Assembly (NCBI GenBank): GCA_003024785.1
Contig: PUQB01000067.1
Span: 586,468 to 650,467, forward strand
Length of the DNA: 64,000 nucleotides
DNA from: Selaginella tamariscina
Lineage: Eukaryota > Streptophyta > Lycopodiopsida > Selaginellales > Selaginellaceae
Reading direction: 5' to 3'
In this document: positions 31,641-44,329 of the stretch, piece by piece
How the letters are laid out: each line of letters opens with the position of its first letter
How positions within the stretch are numbered: the stretch's first letter is position 1
Notes under the pieces: model-generated
The model's input: the letters and a program-made list of their open reading frames with translations, nothing else
Told to the model about the DNA's origin: nothing
The model's database searches: none
Translations under genes and position numbers: made by a program

Positions 31641-34274
31641 ACCTAAATTCAGACAAGTCCACACAGCATCCGTATTGTTTTGCCGCCTTCAGCACAAAAG
31701 GATACAGTTCATGGTTTATGATGTCGTAGTGTCTATCTGTTATGGGTTGTTATACTTAAATTCAATTTGACCTTACACCAAGGATGATCTTATTTTAGTG
31801 TATACATATAAGTTTTCCATTGATAAAATTAGAGTGCCTTAATATGCACACTTCATTGACAACTATAAATTTCCTATTTGATGAACATGGAAAAATTCTT
31901 ATATTTATTTGTGCTATAATTCAAATTTAAATGATTAAACAAATAATTTAAGTATTGAATAAAAACATTCAACATGTTATTACGTGTGATTTTTATTTGT
32001 GTCCTTATCTACATCTATTCTGTCCATGTCTTTTATATTTACCATGTTTAAATTAAAATATAAAAAGAATCATCTAAATTAATAATGAGACTTGTTAATG
32101 TTGAAGTATTAGAATATGTACCTCGATGTACAACTTCAAAGCTTATAGCCCTTCAAACTTTATTATTAAATAATTCACATAAGTATTAAATGAAACATAC
32201 AACATGTCGTACTTATGTGTGGCCTTTACATATTAAATTTATAAATTTTATTTAAAAAGTTAATTATTAAATAAAAATATAACTAGTCATTGTTCTCAAG
32301 AGAACATTTGACTTATTTGAATGATGTTTGACCAATATTGAAGGAGTTATAGGTTGACATGGCCTACAATTTGGTAACAATAGACGAGTTAATAGGCAAA
32401 ATTGGTCAACTGCATAGTAAATTTCATCTCGGATTGTCTAGGAATTTCTCCAAGAATTTTGTGACCCATAATATGCAAGACTAACACAAACATTTGATAC
32501 ATAAGTTTACCTTGACATTGTTGCCTCATACACCAACATTTTTTCTTTTCCACACTTGAGCTTGCACAATAGAGGTTTCATTCTTTTTGAAGTAATTATT
32601 TTCATCTCATCGGTTTAGGTTGATGCTTTGTTCATTTTTTAAAGGCATGGCAATTATGAATTGTTAAGGAAAAACAAGGATATTGTATCATAACTTTATT
32701 GGTGGTGAAATGTTTTTAAACATCCAACTCTCAATTCACTTTATGGTCCTACTAATTAAGTATTTCAAGGATTTCATTTGGATTTCCTATTCCATTATTA
32801 AAACCATGTTTGATTCTGTGAATTTTTTTTTTTCAAAGGTTGGTGAGTTGGTTTGAAATGAATGTTCTTACAATAGGAAAGATTTATAGATAGAGCAAGG
32901 GCACTTAACCAAGTAGCTTCTTACAAAGTAATGGAGACCTTAGGTTCGAAAAGGCTCATGCCAAGTAAGAGATATATGGGCACAATTATAGTAAAACTGG
33001 AAGCACGAATTAAATGATCTTGGAGATTTTATAGGATTAGAAATTAATGAAAAATAGTGTTGACTCTCAAAGATGAATTTGGAGTAGCACAAGAACTTTG
33101 CTCAAAGTTGGAAATTTGTTACACTTCAAAAAGATTTGTGGATGATCTTTCATGGATTGAAACGCCTTGGAAACATAAAGACTTTAGAAAGGATATTGTA
33201 GAGACATCAATTATGAGACAATCAACCTTTTAATGTGGCAGAGATTGTAATAAGAACAATGCAGAGATTAAAGATGAGTTGATTAATAAGACGGAAATGC
33301 ATCATGTATTTGATATGGTGATGATGAAAGTGAGGAGCACAATAACAATTGATGGGAAAACAATTAACAAAAAGCACTTTAGTAAGCGAGTTAAATGAGA
33401 ATTCATTTTTGTCAAAAGGTCAATTAACTCAAGTGAGGAACAATTTCATTTCCATTAATGTTGGCCCTTTGAACATATGACAATGCTTTTGTTGACTCAG
33501 ATTGTGCAGTGTTTTTGAGGTAAATGCTCCTCAACAAGGACAAACTAGTAGAAACAAGGAAGAAGGTGTAGTAAGTTGCAAACTCAAATTGTAAGATATT
33601 GGGTGTGTTCTTAACATAAAAAGAAAAATGAGAAATGCTTAGCACAATTCCAAAGACAGCATTGAGATCTTCCACCTTTGCATAGAAAGGCCAAATGGAG
33701 TTCGTCTTTATTTATTATAAAGAGATGTGTAGATGATGCTACGACTTGGTACTCTTATGATTATCACGACAAAAACATGAGAGTGGAATTAATAGTGTGA
33801 TTAGACTTGCGTCTTTGGCTTACAATCCTTCAAAACAACAATATGCACTTTAGAACGATAATCGACATAAATTTGACGCATTTGTTTCAGCATAAATAAT
33901 AGTTAGTTTCCGTTGAAATTAATATATATAAAAATAGAATTTATAATATTTCAACGGTTTGTTAGCCAATTTTATTGGTTTTAACATGTAACATAAGGTT
34001 AGGGGTCATTTTAATTTAATTAGAATTTTTGAATAAGTAACAGGGGTAGTCCCTAATAGGGATTTTATGTATAAGAGGGGGCCTAATCTAGATATCATGA
34101 CAAATAAGGTTTACAATAACTGAACCCCCCGTGCATTGCATTTGCAATGAAAAAATTTTAAAATCCACTAACAATGTAAATTTAAACAAATAATAATTAT
34201 AATGTCATTTTCATTAAATTTTCTTTAATGCAACTTATTTATCCTTATTCTCATGAACTTGTCTTTTTTTTATT
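31641..34274. other. Non-genic stretch without recognised features
   Basis: AT-rich but less so near 32850-33700. No protein family was recognised in any frame and no LTR or terminal repeat was found. It could be an old, unrecognisable transposon. Confidence 0.4.
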
Positions 34275-35062
34275 TTGTGAAACATATGAAGTCTCACTTC
34301 ATGAGGCTATACTTTGACTTCGTGGACATGAGTCTTAGTTTTTGGGCTTAAAGTCTCACTTGTATGACAAGAATTCACTTCGTGGACTTAAAGTTACTCT
34401 TTGTATAGCTTGACTTTCCTACTTTGTGGGCTTGGAACCTTATTTTGTGGGGCATGACTTTCACTTTATGAGTATGAAGTTTCACTTCGTAGACTTGAAA
34501 TTTCATTTAGTGAGCTTGAAAGCTCACTTCGTAAGGCATGACTTTCACTTCTTACATATAAAGTCTCACTTTCATAAGACATGATCCTCACTTTGTAGAT
34601 TTAAGGCTCACTTTGTAAAGCATGACTTTTTTATTTCATGAATATGAAATTTCACTTCATAGGTTTGGAATTTTACTTTGTGAGTTTAGAAGTCACTTCA
34701 TAGGGCACAACTCTCACTTCATTAGGCATGATTTTCACTTTGTGGACTTGAGGCACATTTTGTGAGGCATGATTTTTACTTCATAAACATGAAGTCTCAC
34801 TCTTGAGCCTCACTTCGTGGACTTGGAGTCTCACTTTATGGAGTATCACTTTAATTTTACGGATTTGAAATCTCACTTCATAAAAAAAAGAATTCACTTT
34901 GTAAAAAAAGAATTTCACTTCATAAGACAAGAGTTTCACTTTATTTGCTTGGAGTCTTACTTTGTGGGACATGATTCTTAACCCTCATTTCATGAGGCAT
35001 GATCTCACTTCTTGGGATTGAATGGAGTCTCATTTTATGAAGTTAGTGTCTCACTTTAATAA
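34275..35062. repeat. Minisatellite, ~28-32 bp unit
   Basis: About 26 degenerate copies of a unit like TCACTTCGTGGACTTGAAG with GGCATGACTTTCACTT variants. Unit length wanders between 28 and 32 bp. On the minus strand much of it stays open and translates to repeats of the type H-E-V-R-L-Q-V-H-E-V-K, about ten residues per unit. Confidence 0.85.
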
Positions 35063-37270
35063 ATAACACCTGTCGATTTCTTTTATTAAATAATTAATAA
35101 TGAAAGTACATGAATATATCTTTTCATATTTAATAATGTAAAACTCTTTTAAATAAAATAAAAATAAGTTTTTAAGTATTATTGTATTGATGACTTAAAT
35201 GCCATAGTAGGTCACAAAGTAAAGTAAATGGATTCCTAAAATATTTCTAACTTAGTTAATTTTCACGGAGTATATGAATGATGACGCTTATTCACAAATA
35301 AATTTTCAAAATCTATTGAAAACTTATTTATTTATAAATAAAACATGTTCTTATATATTTAATTACATTAAATAAGTAATGCATTTACAAAGTTAATTTT
35401 AAATCTAACAATTTACGTTGTTCAAACCAGTCAAATTCAAAATTAAACATGGCAATTAAATAGTTTCATTCAGTAAAATATGGCTATTTATTCACTTAAA
35501 TCCAATAATTAAGGTTTTTTTGGGATGCATTAAATAACATTAAATTCTACCTTAGATTTGACTTTTATAGACACATTAGAGGCTCAAACTGCTCATTTAA
35601 CTTGTGAAAATATATAAATAAAAAAGGTGGACAACTTAAATGTGTCTATAATAATCAAATCTGACTGAAAGTGAAAGTTCATTGAATAAACTCATATGTT
35701 CTAAAAAGTTTTCTTATAAAATTTTAAAAATTAAAAAACTCAATGAGTTTATTGGAATAAAAACTTTCAAACATACATTTTGATCTAAGTACTACTCACT
35801 TTGTCTCACTTTGGGTTGAAATAACAACCAATATTAATTATTTAATTAACAGGAAAGACACATACAATATGATTCATGTGATAATCATGTCATGGCCATG
35901 CTACATTATTATGCTATTAATCATATTCATATGTGATTTAAATTTATAATTCATCGTTTTTTTTTTGAAAATTTGAATTTTATCTTAACTTAGAATATTA
36001 TAATATATTGTTATAACCTATCTAGGGTGATTGACACGGTTAGAATATATTAACCTATTTGCTAATGTGTAATAAATTTGAAGCATTCAGAAGGCAGATT
36101 TATTGTAAAAAACACAATTGAAATTAAAAAAAAAAAACTGACAAAATGACATATTCAAGTGTCCATGGTCTTATTACATGTTGAAGCCATATCTATTATC
36201 AGGCTAAAGGCAGAATTATATTTTTATACATATACATACATATGTGTGTGTGTGTGTGTGTTTAGCAATTCTTCACTTAAACAATCTAACAAAGTACTCT
36301 TGACTTAAAATTCGCGCGTGTGCACACACACACACATTTATGTATGCATGTGCTTTTGCATGTATGAATATGTACATGTATAATATACTTGACGCGTATT
36401 CTATATGAGATCGTTAAACGATCATGTGGCTTAAGGACTTAGGAGGAAGCATCAAACTTTTAAGCGTTGAAGTTGAATGCTGTAGTTTTAGTTCAATGAT
36501 ATCATTGAAAAAAAGGTGCATTCGGAGTCATACTGGGTAATAATCTTTAAATAATTAATTAATTAAGTTAAATTAAGCGTTTTTAGACAGGAGATAGCGC
36601 AACATATGCATTCATTATTCTAAAATTTATATGAAATATATATATTATGTGTGTGTGTGTGTGTGTGTAAGTTGACAGAGCAATGTCAATATTAAGAGTA
36701 TTGCCATGCATGATTTTAATGTAAAATAATTAAACAAAAATAAATTAAGTTTCATTCATAATATATTGCAAAATTCATAATATAAAAATTTATAATTATT
36801 TTGTATTTTTTATATTTAAGTTCAAAATACAACTTATTAAACATATATATACAATATATAAATTATTTTAAAAAATATTTCATTTTTTACTATGACAATT
36901 TTGAATATTTATATTTAATAAACTTTAATTATTTCATTTGCAATATATTATGAATTGAAAATATATTTTTAATTAATATTATTATTTAAAAAATCAAAAT
37001 ATTATGATTAAAGTTTTTCAAGAATAAATTTTAAAATTTTTAAGAGGTATATATATAAATATAAAATTCTAGGATATATATGTAAATAATAAAATTCAAG
37101 AGTATAAATATAATTTTTCCTTAATATTAATCTTAATTGATTCTAAATTAATATTACGTTCAGTATTTATTTATTTATGTGAACATTGAATTTATGAATA
37201 CTAACGCTCAGAATGAATTGTTATAATTGTTATATTTATATGCATATCAATATTATTTAGGGAGTCATAT
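35063..37270 (+). repeat. Dispersed AT-rich repeat family (unit 2, cut by the gypsy insertion)
   Basis: No gene. From about 36130 it follows the family order: ACAAAATGACATATTCAA (also 48931), GTGTGTTTAGCAATTCTTCACTTAAAC (36257), GTTGAAGTTGAATGCTGTAG (36465), AATAATCTTTAAATAATTAA (36539). Near 37100-37220 there is text shared with 48800-48900. The stretch 35063-36000 shows nothing recognisable. GGGAGTCATAT at its end is where the gypsy element is inserted. Confidence 0.55.
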
Positions 37271-37465
37271 TGTAAGATGTTGTATATTGTATATACACAT
37301 GGTGTATATACACACATGCGTAGTGACACATGGGTGGTGATTTGGCCCCCATGCATTAGTGCCAATGTGTGGCATGTGTGCCACATGGTAAAAGTCTCTG
37401 TATATAAGTAGGGTTTTGTACATGAATGAAGTTATCACGTTCTAGCATATTTATTTATTCTTTTA
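37271..37465 (+). repeat. 5' LTR of copy A
   Basis: It starts TGTAAGATGTTG and ends TTATTCTTTTA; about 195 bp. TATATAAGTAGGG near 37399 is the likely promoter. The next bases, TTGGTGGAAAGTTGGG, are where a tRNA primer site should be, but I cannot assign the tRNA. Confidence 0.85.
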
Positions 37466-40400
37466 TTGGTGGAAAGTTGGGTATTTCTTTTTTTCCACTT
37501 CTTCCTTTTCTTGTTTCCATGACAATAAATATAGAGACGGCTTTTAACATTATTGCTACTATTATTGATGCACAAACTAAGTTGTTAGAGTGCTTTGTTG
37601 AAGGTCCGTCATCCCTCTTCCCCTGCTTCTAGTACCCCTTTGTTCTTCACAGGCCACAAATTCGAGGGTTTTGACCCCAATCTTTTTATGGTGATCCGGG
37701 AGATGATGTATACCACTAGTTTGATCATTTTCAAGTTATTGTTCGTTACTATGATTGGGATGAGGCCCGTGCTCTCAAAGAATTTCCTACATGTTTGGAA
37801 GGTCCTACGCTCAAGTGGTATAATGGATTGGCTGCAAAGATTCAAGCCAATAATAATCGGTTGACAGGAATGCCTCAAACGTACGTTTGGCAAAGTTGAG
37901 GATTCAATGATGCTTTCCAATAATTGCATGCGATATGACAACATCCTGGTGAGTTGTTATACGGTTCAATATTAGGTTTGGGGATTTAGTTCGGCGTGCA
38001 TATCCTAACATGTCTAAGCCCATTAAGCTCAATATGTTATGGCCGATATGCACCCAAACTCATTCGATTCATTTGGGCTCTTCCCTCTACCACATTAGAG
38101 GAAGCTTTTGCACTAGTTTAATGATTTGAGTTAGTGCCTAGTGAGGGCCGTCTTGGGTTACCTGCTCCTCCTATTCAGCGTACTGATCCAATGGAGGTTG
38201 ATGCTGCTGCATATGTGCCTGCACAACAAGCCTTCATGGTCGACCTCGGGGCCCACCTCCACAAAATCATCGTCACTTGCTCCAGTTCCTTGCCCGTGGT
38301 GGTCAAAATCCACGGATTCGTGACAGGAGGAATCGGAACAATGCAGGTCGACCCAATCAAGTTCATTGTTGGGCATGTTGGGCACCTGGACATACTTGGC
38401 AGGCATGTGATGTGTATCCTGATTGGGTCCACCACATCCAGGCTGGACCATATGTTCCGGATGGTGTACCTGTGGCGGCCATTATGTCTGATGATGAGCT
38501 TCAGAGTGACGCTTCTCTTGCAGGTGGATCTGTTGCGGAAAACCAGTAATCGTACGGGCGACGGAGGGATCCCGTGCGATGGAACTCCACCTCCATGCTT
38601 TTTTCCGCTATGCATATCAAGGTTGCAAGTTCCACCAATCATCCAGTTTTCACATTTTCTGCACGAGTGAATGATGTTTCAGTCACAGTGCTTGTGGATA
38701 CAGGATCTAGTATGTCTTCCATAACTACTTCTTGGCACATCGGTGCTCATTACCCTTAAGACGTGCAGATAAGGTCTTGCACATTTTATATGGTAATGGG
38801 CAGTCTCGTGCAGTATCACAGTACACCACTTCGACTACGCTGTTATGGGTGCCAATGTAAGTTTCCCTCTGGGTCTCTTAGGGTTGTCCCTTCCCAGGTC
38901 TTTGACATTATTCTGGGATGTGATTGGTTAAAGCAGTCGAAAGGTATGTGTGATTTTTCACTCTCTCCTCCTGTATTACGCTTGGAGTCTGTGTCTCAGT
39001 CTGTTCCTTTACGTCCAGAGAAGCTTGTTGCTGTTTGTATCACGCATACAGCTCCTTTGATTCCGGTCTTGGGATGGTGTTCATCTCAACAGTTCAAATG
39101 CCGGATCCGTCACCTGAGTATCGAGCACACTGCATCGAACAACTTAAGCAGCAATATGCAAGTTTGTTCAAATTTGATCTGTTCCCAAGGTGCACGTGTG
39201 AAGACTCGACACTGTATACCCACTGGCAATGCAAAGCCTTTCAAAATCCCGGTTCAATGTAGGTCACCAAAGAGAGTTATCAGCCATGCAAACTGTTGTT
39301 ATCGATATGATCGGTAAGCGGGTGTGTCATCCATCATGGAGTCCATGGGCATGTGAACCTCATTTGGTTCCCAAGCTTGATGGATCTCTACGATTTGTGT
39401 GGATTACCGACCTTTCAACGATGTTACCATCAAAGATATTTATCCACTTCCAAACTCTACCGATCTATTAATCGTTTGAGTCAGAGTCGATGGTTTATTT
39501 ACATCAGGATATTGGCAGGTTCCTATGGCTGAAGAGGATATTCTAAAAACGGCCTTCCGGACACCATTTGGTCTTTACGAGTTTTTGGTTATGCCTTTGG
39601 ATTGACTTCAGCTCCTGCTACCTTTCAACGCATGAATGAGCTTCTTTCATATGCCCGATATCATTGCCGATTTCATTAATGATGCTAATTCATGGGTCTG
39701 GTTCTTAGAAGGATCACATTCGTGATGTACGGTGAGTTCTTGATCGATTTCGAGAAGTCGGTTTGAAGTTGAAACTTGAGAAAGTGTGTTCGGATACCGA
39801 CACCACTTACTTGGTTACCGTATATCTTGAGAGGGTTTACAGGTGGATCCAATGAAGTTGTGAGCTGTTTGAGAGTTTCCTCGTCCCTGTATGGTATAGG
39901 AAGTTTAGCGTTTCTTAGGCAAGGTGTAATACTTGGGTCGATTCATTGATTATCTCGCTGATCGAACTACCCCTCTTCGGGTTAGTTCGTCCAGGTATCT
40001 TTCAGGTGGACTCGCAAGTGTCAATAGGCATTTGACCAGTTAAAAGAGTTCCTGACAACTCCACCATTGCTTTAATACCCAGATTTTACTCGTCTATTCA
40101 TTTTACAAATAGATGCCTCAGATATTAGTATTGGTGGTGTGTTGATGCAAACCGATGCTGCGGATCTTCAATTTGACACCCGGTGGCGTACATTAGTCGA
40201 ATATTCGAGCCTACTAAGTGGAATTATTCTACAACTGAAAAAGAATGCCTTGCTGCTGTTTAAGGTTTTGAACGACTTCATGCCTACTTACATGGGAGTG
40301 AAACACTTTTGGAGTGTTATCATGTTGTTGTCACTTCCTTATTAAAACAGAAGAATTTAGTGGGTGTGTAGCCAGATAGGCATTATGTCTTCATGTATAT

Positions 40401-41888
40401 AACTTTAAGGTGGTGCACAAGCTTGGGCGAACAATGATGGATGCGGATGCACTTTCTCAAGCACCCCTTTTTGATTCCACTTTGCCTGTTTATACAGTAG
40501 CTGTAGCGTTCGATTTGATACAAGCCCCTCAGGTATTCGATGCCGATTTACCATCCTTGGAATAGTGACAGGATGCTCAAAAACATGAACCATGGACGAG
40601 GCAATTACGCGATGCATTTACAATCCATCTTTCAAACCTCGATTTCAACAATATCATGCTCAATTTTGACTTCGGGATGGTTTATTATATTTTATTGTGA
40701 CAAATCCAGAAGACAGATGGCGTTTGGCTGTACACTCTACATAATTTCCATACCTTCTTCGAGCATATCATGATTCACTTATTGTTTGGGTCATCTTGGT
40801 CACCAACGAGTGTTGGAGAAGCTTTGTTGATCCTTTTATTGGCCCAGCATGCATGGTGATGTGATCAGGTGATATATCCAAAGTTGTCCCATTTGTCAAA
40901 CTCGGAATTCCTTTATGACTCGGGCCATGGGGGTGTTAAAATCCATTAATGTCTCTCACCCTTTTGAGTTAATTACAGTGGATTTAATGAGGACATTTTC
41001 CACATTCTTCTCAAGGTAATAAGTATATCATTGGTATCTGATTATTTAACTCGTTGGATGGAGGTTGGTGCCCTTCCGGATGCAACTGCCATGTCAATAG
41101 CTTTTTTTTATGTTCGATAATGTGGTTTTGCAGCATTCTTTCCAAAGCGAATGTTATCAGATAATGGCCTGTATTCCGAGTGTTGTGTAGAGGTTAGGGG
41201 TAAAACACTCATTTGCCTCTCCATATCATCCACAAACTTACGGTTTGGTGGAGCGATTGAATCGGACCTTCAAGGGTATGATTCGAAATATGTGAACTTC
41301 AATCACACTGACTGGGATTGGTATTTGTGATGCTTGAGATTTGCTTATGTAACAGGCATTCAGAGTTCGATTGGTATCTCTCCATTCAAGGCATTGTATG
41401 GATATGATCCTAAGTTGCCTAGTGAATTGGGGTTATCATCGAATCTGCCACGTGCCGAGATGCAAAGATGTGGGCTCGACATTTGGATGTTGTTTTGCCT
41501 CTTTTATGTGCAGAGTCTTGCTAAACATCTTGGTCGAGCTCAAATACGACATCAATCTTCTTACAATGCACACATCAAATTCCACTAGATTTTGCTGATG
41601 ATGACTTAGTCTGGTACGTTTTCCCAAGCTGACTACACCTGGGCTTGCAACTGGCTTATTACATAAGTGGCTTGGTCCCTATCGAGTACTTCGAAAGGTT
41701 GGTCCTCAGGTGTATCAAGTACAGTTGTGGGATCTCATGAGGTTAAGATAATTCACGTAATTTGAATGAAACAGTTTGTCGTTCGAGACCCATTGAGTAC
41801 ATTCGGTCATACCTTAGATGAGCCAGCTCACACGGATCTAGGACCATCAGATCCATCACCATCTACACAGCCGCAGAGGGGAGGATAA

Positions 41889-42082
41889 CGTAAGATGTTG
41901 TATACTGTATATACGCATGTGTATATACACACATGCATAGTACACATGGGTGGTGATTTGGCCCTCATGTGTCAGCACCACGTGTCACATGTGTGCCACA
42001 TGGCAGAAGGTCTCCTGTATATAAGCAAGGTTTTATACATGAATAAAGTATCAGGTTCTGTGCATATTTATATGTTCTTTCA
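41889..42082 (+). repeat. 3' LTR of copy A with polypurine tract
   Basis: It follows the purine run AGAGGGGAGGATAA (41875-41888), starts CGTAAGATG (first base altered from T) and ends GTTCTTTCA. The tail TTGTTCTTTCAATATATATG beyond it (42111) partly repeats the LTR end. Flanks share only ATAT, so the target duplication is unclear. Confidence 0.8.
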
Positions 42083-44329
42083 ATATATACAATCGTAAAT
42101 ATACATTTATTTGTTCTTTCAATATATATGATCGTAATATACATCAGTACACGTCTTATATCATATGCGCTATATATAGGATCATTAAATATACATCAAT
42201 ACACGTTTTATAAATGTTTATATGCATATAAATATAATATATAAATATGACTCCCTAAATAACATCTTTCATATTAAATATAATTAAATACAAATTGAAA
42301 CTTAATTAAGTATTTAATTAAATATAAAATATAATATAACATCTTTTTAATTTTTAAGTAATCACTACGCCCCTTGTAAAGATGTTATTTTAAAAAATGT
42401 ATACTAAATCTTGATAAAGTACCTCATTCCAAATAAATAACTTATTTAGCATTAAATACCCGTGTACAGCAAATGCGAATGATACATTAAATAAAGATCA
42501 TATATATAAATATTTATTTAAGGAGTCAAATTAAAATAAATAAATCTAGATAATTCTTTTGACAACTTTATTTACTTGAAATACTTTGGAATAATGTAGT
42601 TTAATAATAACAATAATAATAAAGAATTTTATTATTTACTACGGACACTTAAAAGGTATATTACACAGGTTATGTAGTGTAGTTTATTACATTTACCCTT
42701 GCGAACGAAACCTAGTTTTCTTTTAAACTTTGCTAAACACTTAAGTACAATAATGTTAAGAAAATAATAACATGTGTGTATATAGTATGTTGAAACTTTG
42801 ATGTTCTTTAATATAATTGTTATAATTACTTAATTTTGAAGTCTTCTTACAATTTGACATAAGAATGTACGTATATGTTTTCAGTTACTTTCGAACTTGA
42901 CTAAGAAAGTCTTCTGCTATTTATTATACATGTGTGTGTATGCGTGTTTAGCAATTCTGCACGTCAAAGGTTAACACTCACGCACTACCACGTTCACACA
43001 CATATACACACATATATTCATGTATGCATGTGTACTATGTCCAAATGTAAAAAGACTCGAAAGTATGTCATTTTGTCAATTAATTATAATAAAGAACATG
43101 AAAGTCTAAACATACAATATACACATACAATTTTATTTACGTTTTAAAATTATTGTGTTTAAAGTGTTTAACAAAGCTGATACACATTCAACCATAAATT
43201 CTTAAAAAAATTAAACTCTTTTTCCAAAGTTTTGGTTTGGTAAGTGTAAATGTAATAAATAGTAAAAAAAATTTAAGTTGAGTTTAAGTTATTTATGTTA
43301 ATTTAATATAATCATTTTTGAATTTAAGAATAATATTTTTAAAGAATTTTTATATCTTTATTAACTTAAATATGTCTTAGTAATTTATAAATAACATAAC
43401 ATATCTAACCGTAAGAAAGATTAATTAACACAACATTAGGGCAAAAGTGAATTAAATTAAAAACAACAGTGTGAAACGATCTTAACATTGTTACTTAGTA
43501 ATGCCAAGGTAGTGAATTTCTCACAGCATTAATAACATTATTCAAATGTAAGTTATAAATTTTAATATATTTAAATTTTATTGTTTAAATTAGCAATGAG
43601 AGAAAAATTAAAATTAAAGTATTATTTACAAATAAATTAAAATATTTAAATGTATAAATTTAATTTAAAATTAATAATATAATTTTAATAAAATATAATA
43701 TATAATCTAATGTATAGTATTTTAAATTAAATTATGTCACATATATTTAAAATTAAATAAATACATTTTCTTTTTAAATTTGAATTGCTTATGTAAAAGT
43801 AATGAAATGTGACAGAACGATAACCCCCTTTTATATTAGTGATAATTAATTGAAACTTAATTAATTGATAAATATTATAACCAAAGAAAAATTGTATTTA
43901 AAAAAATTTATACATTCCAAATCATGTAGATCAAATGTATTAACTTTGAGGGTTTTTTTTAATTTATATCTTTTAAATGTATATAAAACAATTAGAATAA
44001 TTAATTTAATTAATTTTGATTAAGGGAGGGGAATTGTGAAAATTAACCAATGTAAATATTTTAACTTAAGTTTGGTGAGTAATACTATTTGTAAAAGGTT
44101 TTATTAATATTATTATTATCAAATTATGTAGAAATTAATAAAAGCTTCCATTATTAGTATTATTAAATTATGTTTTTCCTAAGTATTTTAAGAAAATAAA
44201 GTTATAGATTTCTTTTTTCAATTTGACTCCTTTTTTAATATTAAATAAAAGTATAAATATGCTAACAGATAATTCCTAAAAATATTTTAAAAATAAAAAA
44301 ATATACGTATTATAACCATGAAAATATAC
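42083..44329. repeat. AT-rich DNA with fragments of the dispersed repeat family
   Basis: No gene. 42240-42480 is an inverted relative of 31320-31520 (GACTCCCTAAATAACATCTTTCATATTAAA against its complement), while 42500-42660 is a direct relative of 31510-31630. 42770-43040 resembles 48890-49150. The rest is AT-rich and unrecognised. Confidence 0.5.

Larger units (their letters stand above)
37271..42082 (+). mobile_element. Short-LTR Ty3/gypsy retrotransposon, copy A, full length but decayed
   Basis: LTR-flanked element of 4.8 kb with the order gag, zinc knuckle, protease, RT, RNase H, integrase typical of Ty3/gypsy. Gag (37600-38170) has W-D-E-A-R-A-L-K-E-F and L-E-E-A-F-A-L. The CCHC knuckle C-W-A-C-W-A-P-G-H-T-W-Q-A-C is at 38367-38408. 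The protease site V-D-T-G-S-S is near 38694. RT starts around 39310 (G-S-L-R-F-V-W); its catalytic Y-x-D-D has become F-I-N-D near 39672. RNase H (D-A-S-D-I-S-I-G-G-V-L) is near 40112, the integrase zinc finger near 40780-40920 and the core to about 41430. Many frameshifts: not functional. Confidence 0.9.

Noticed and set aside
32870..32990. A tRNA- or SINE-like stretch with GGTTCGAAAAGG
   Set aside because: A B-box-like match is present, but no proper A box, cloverleaf or poly-A tail could be drawn.
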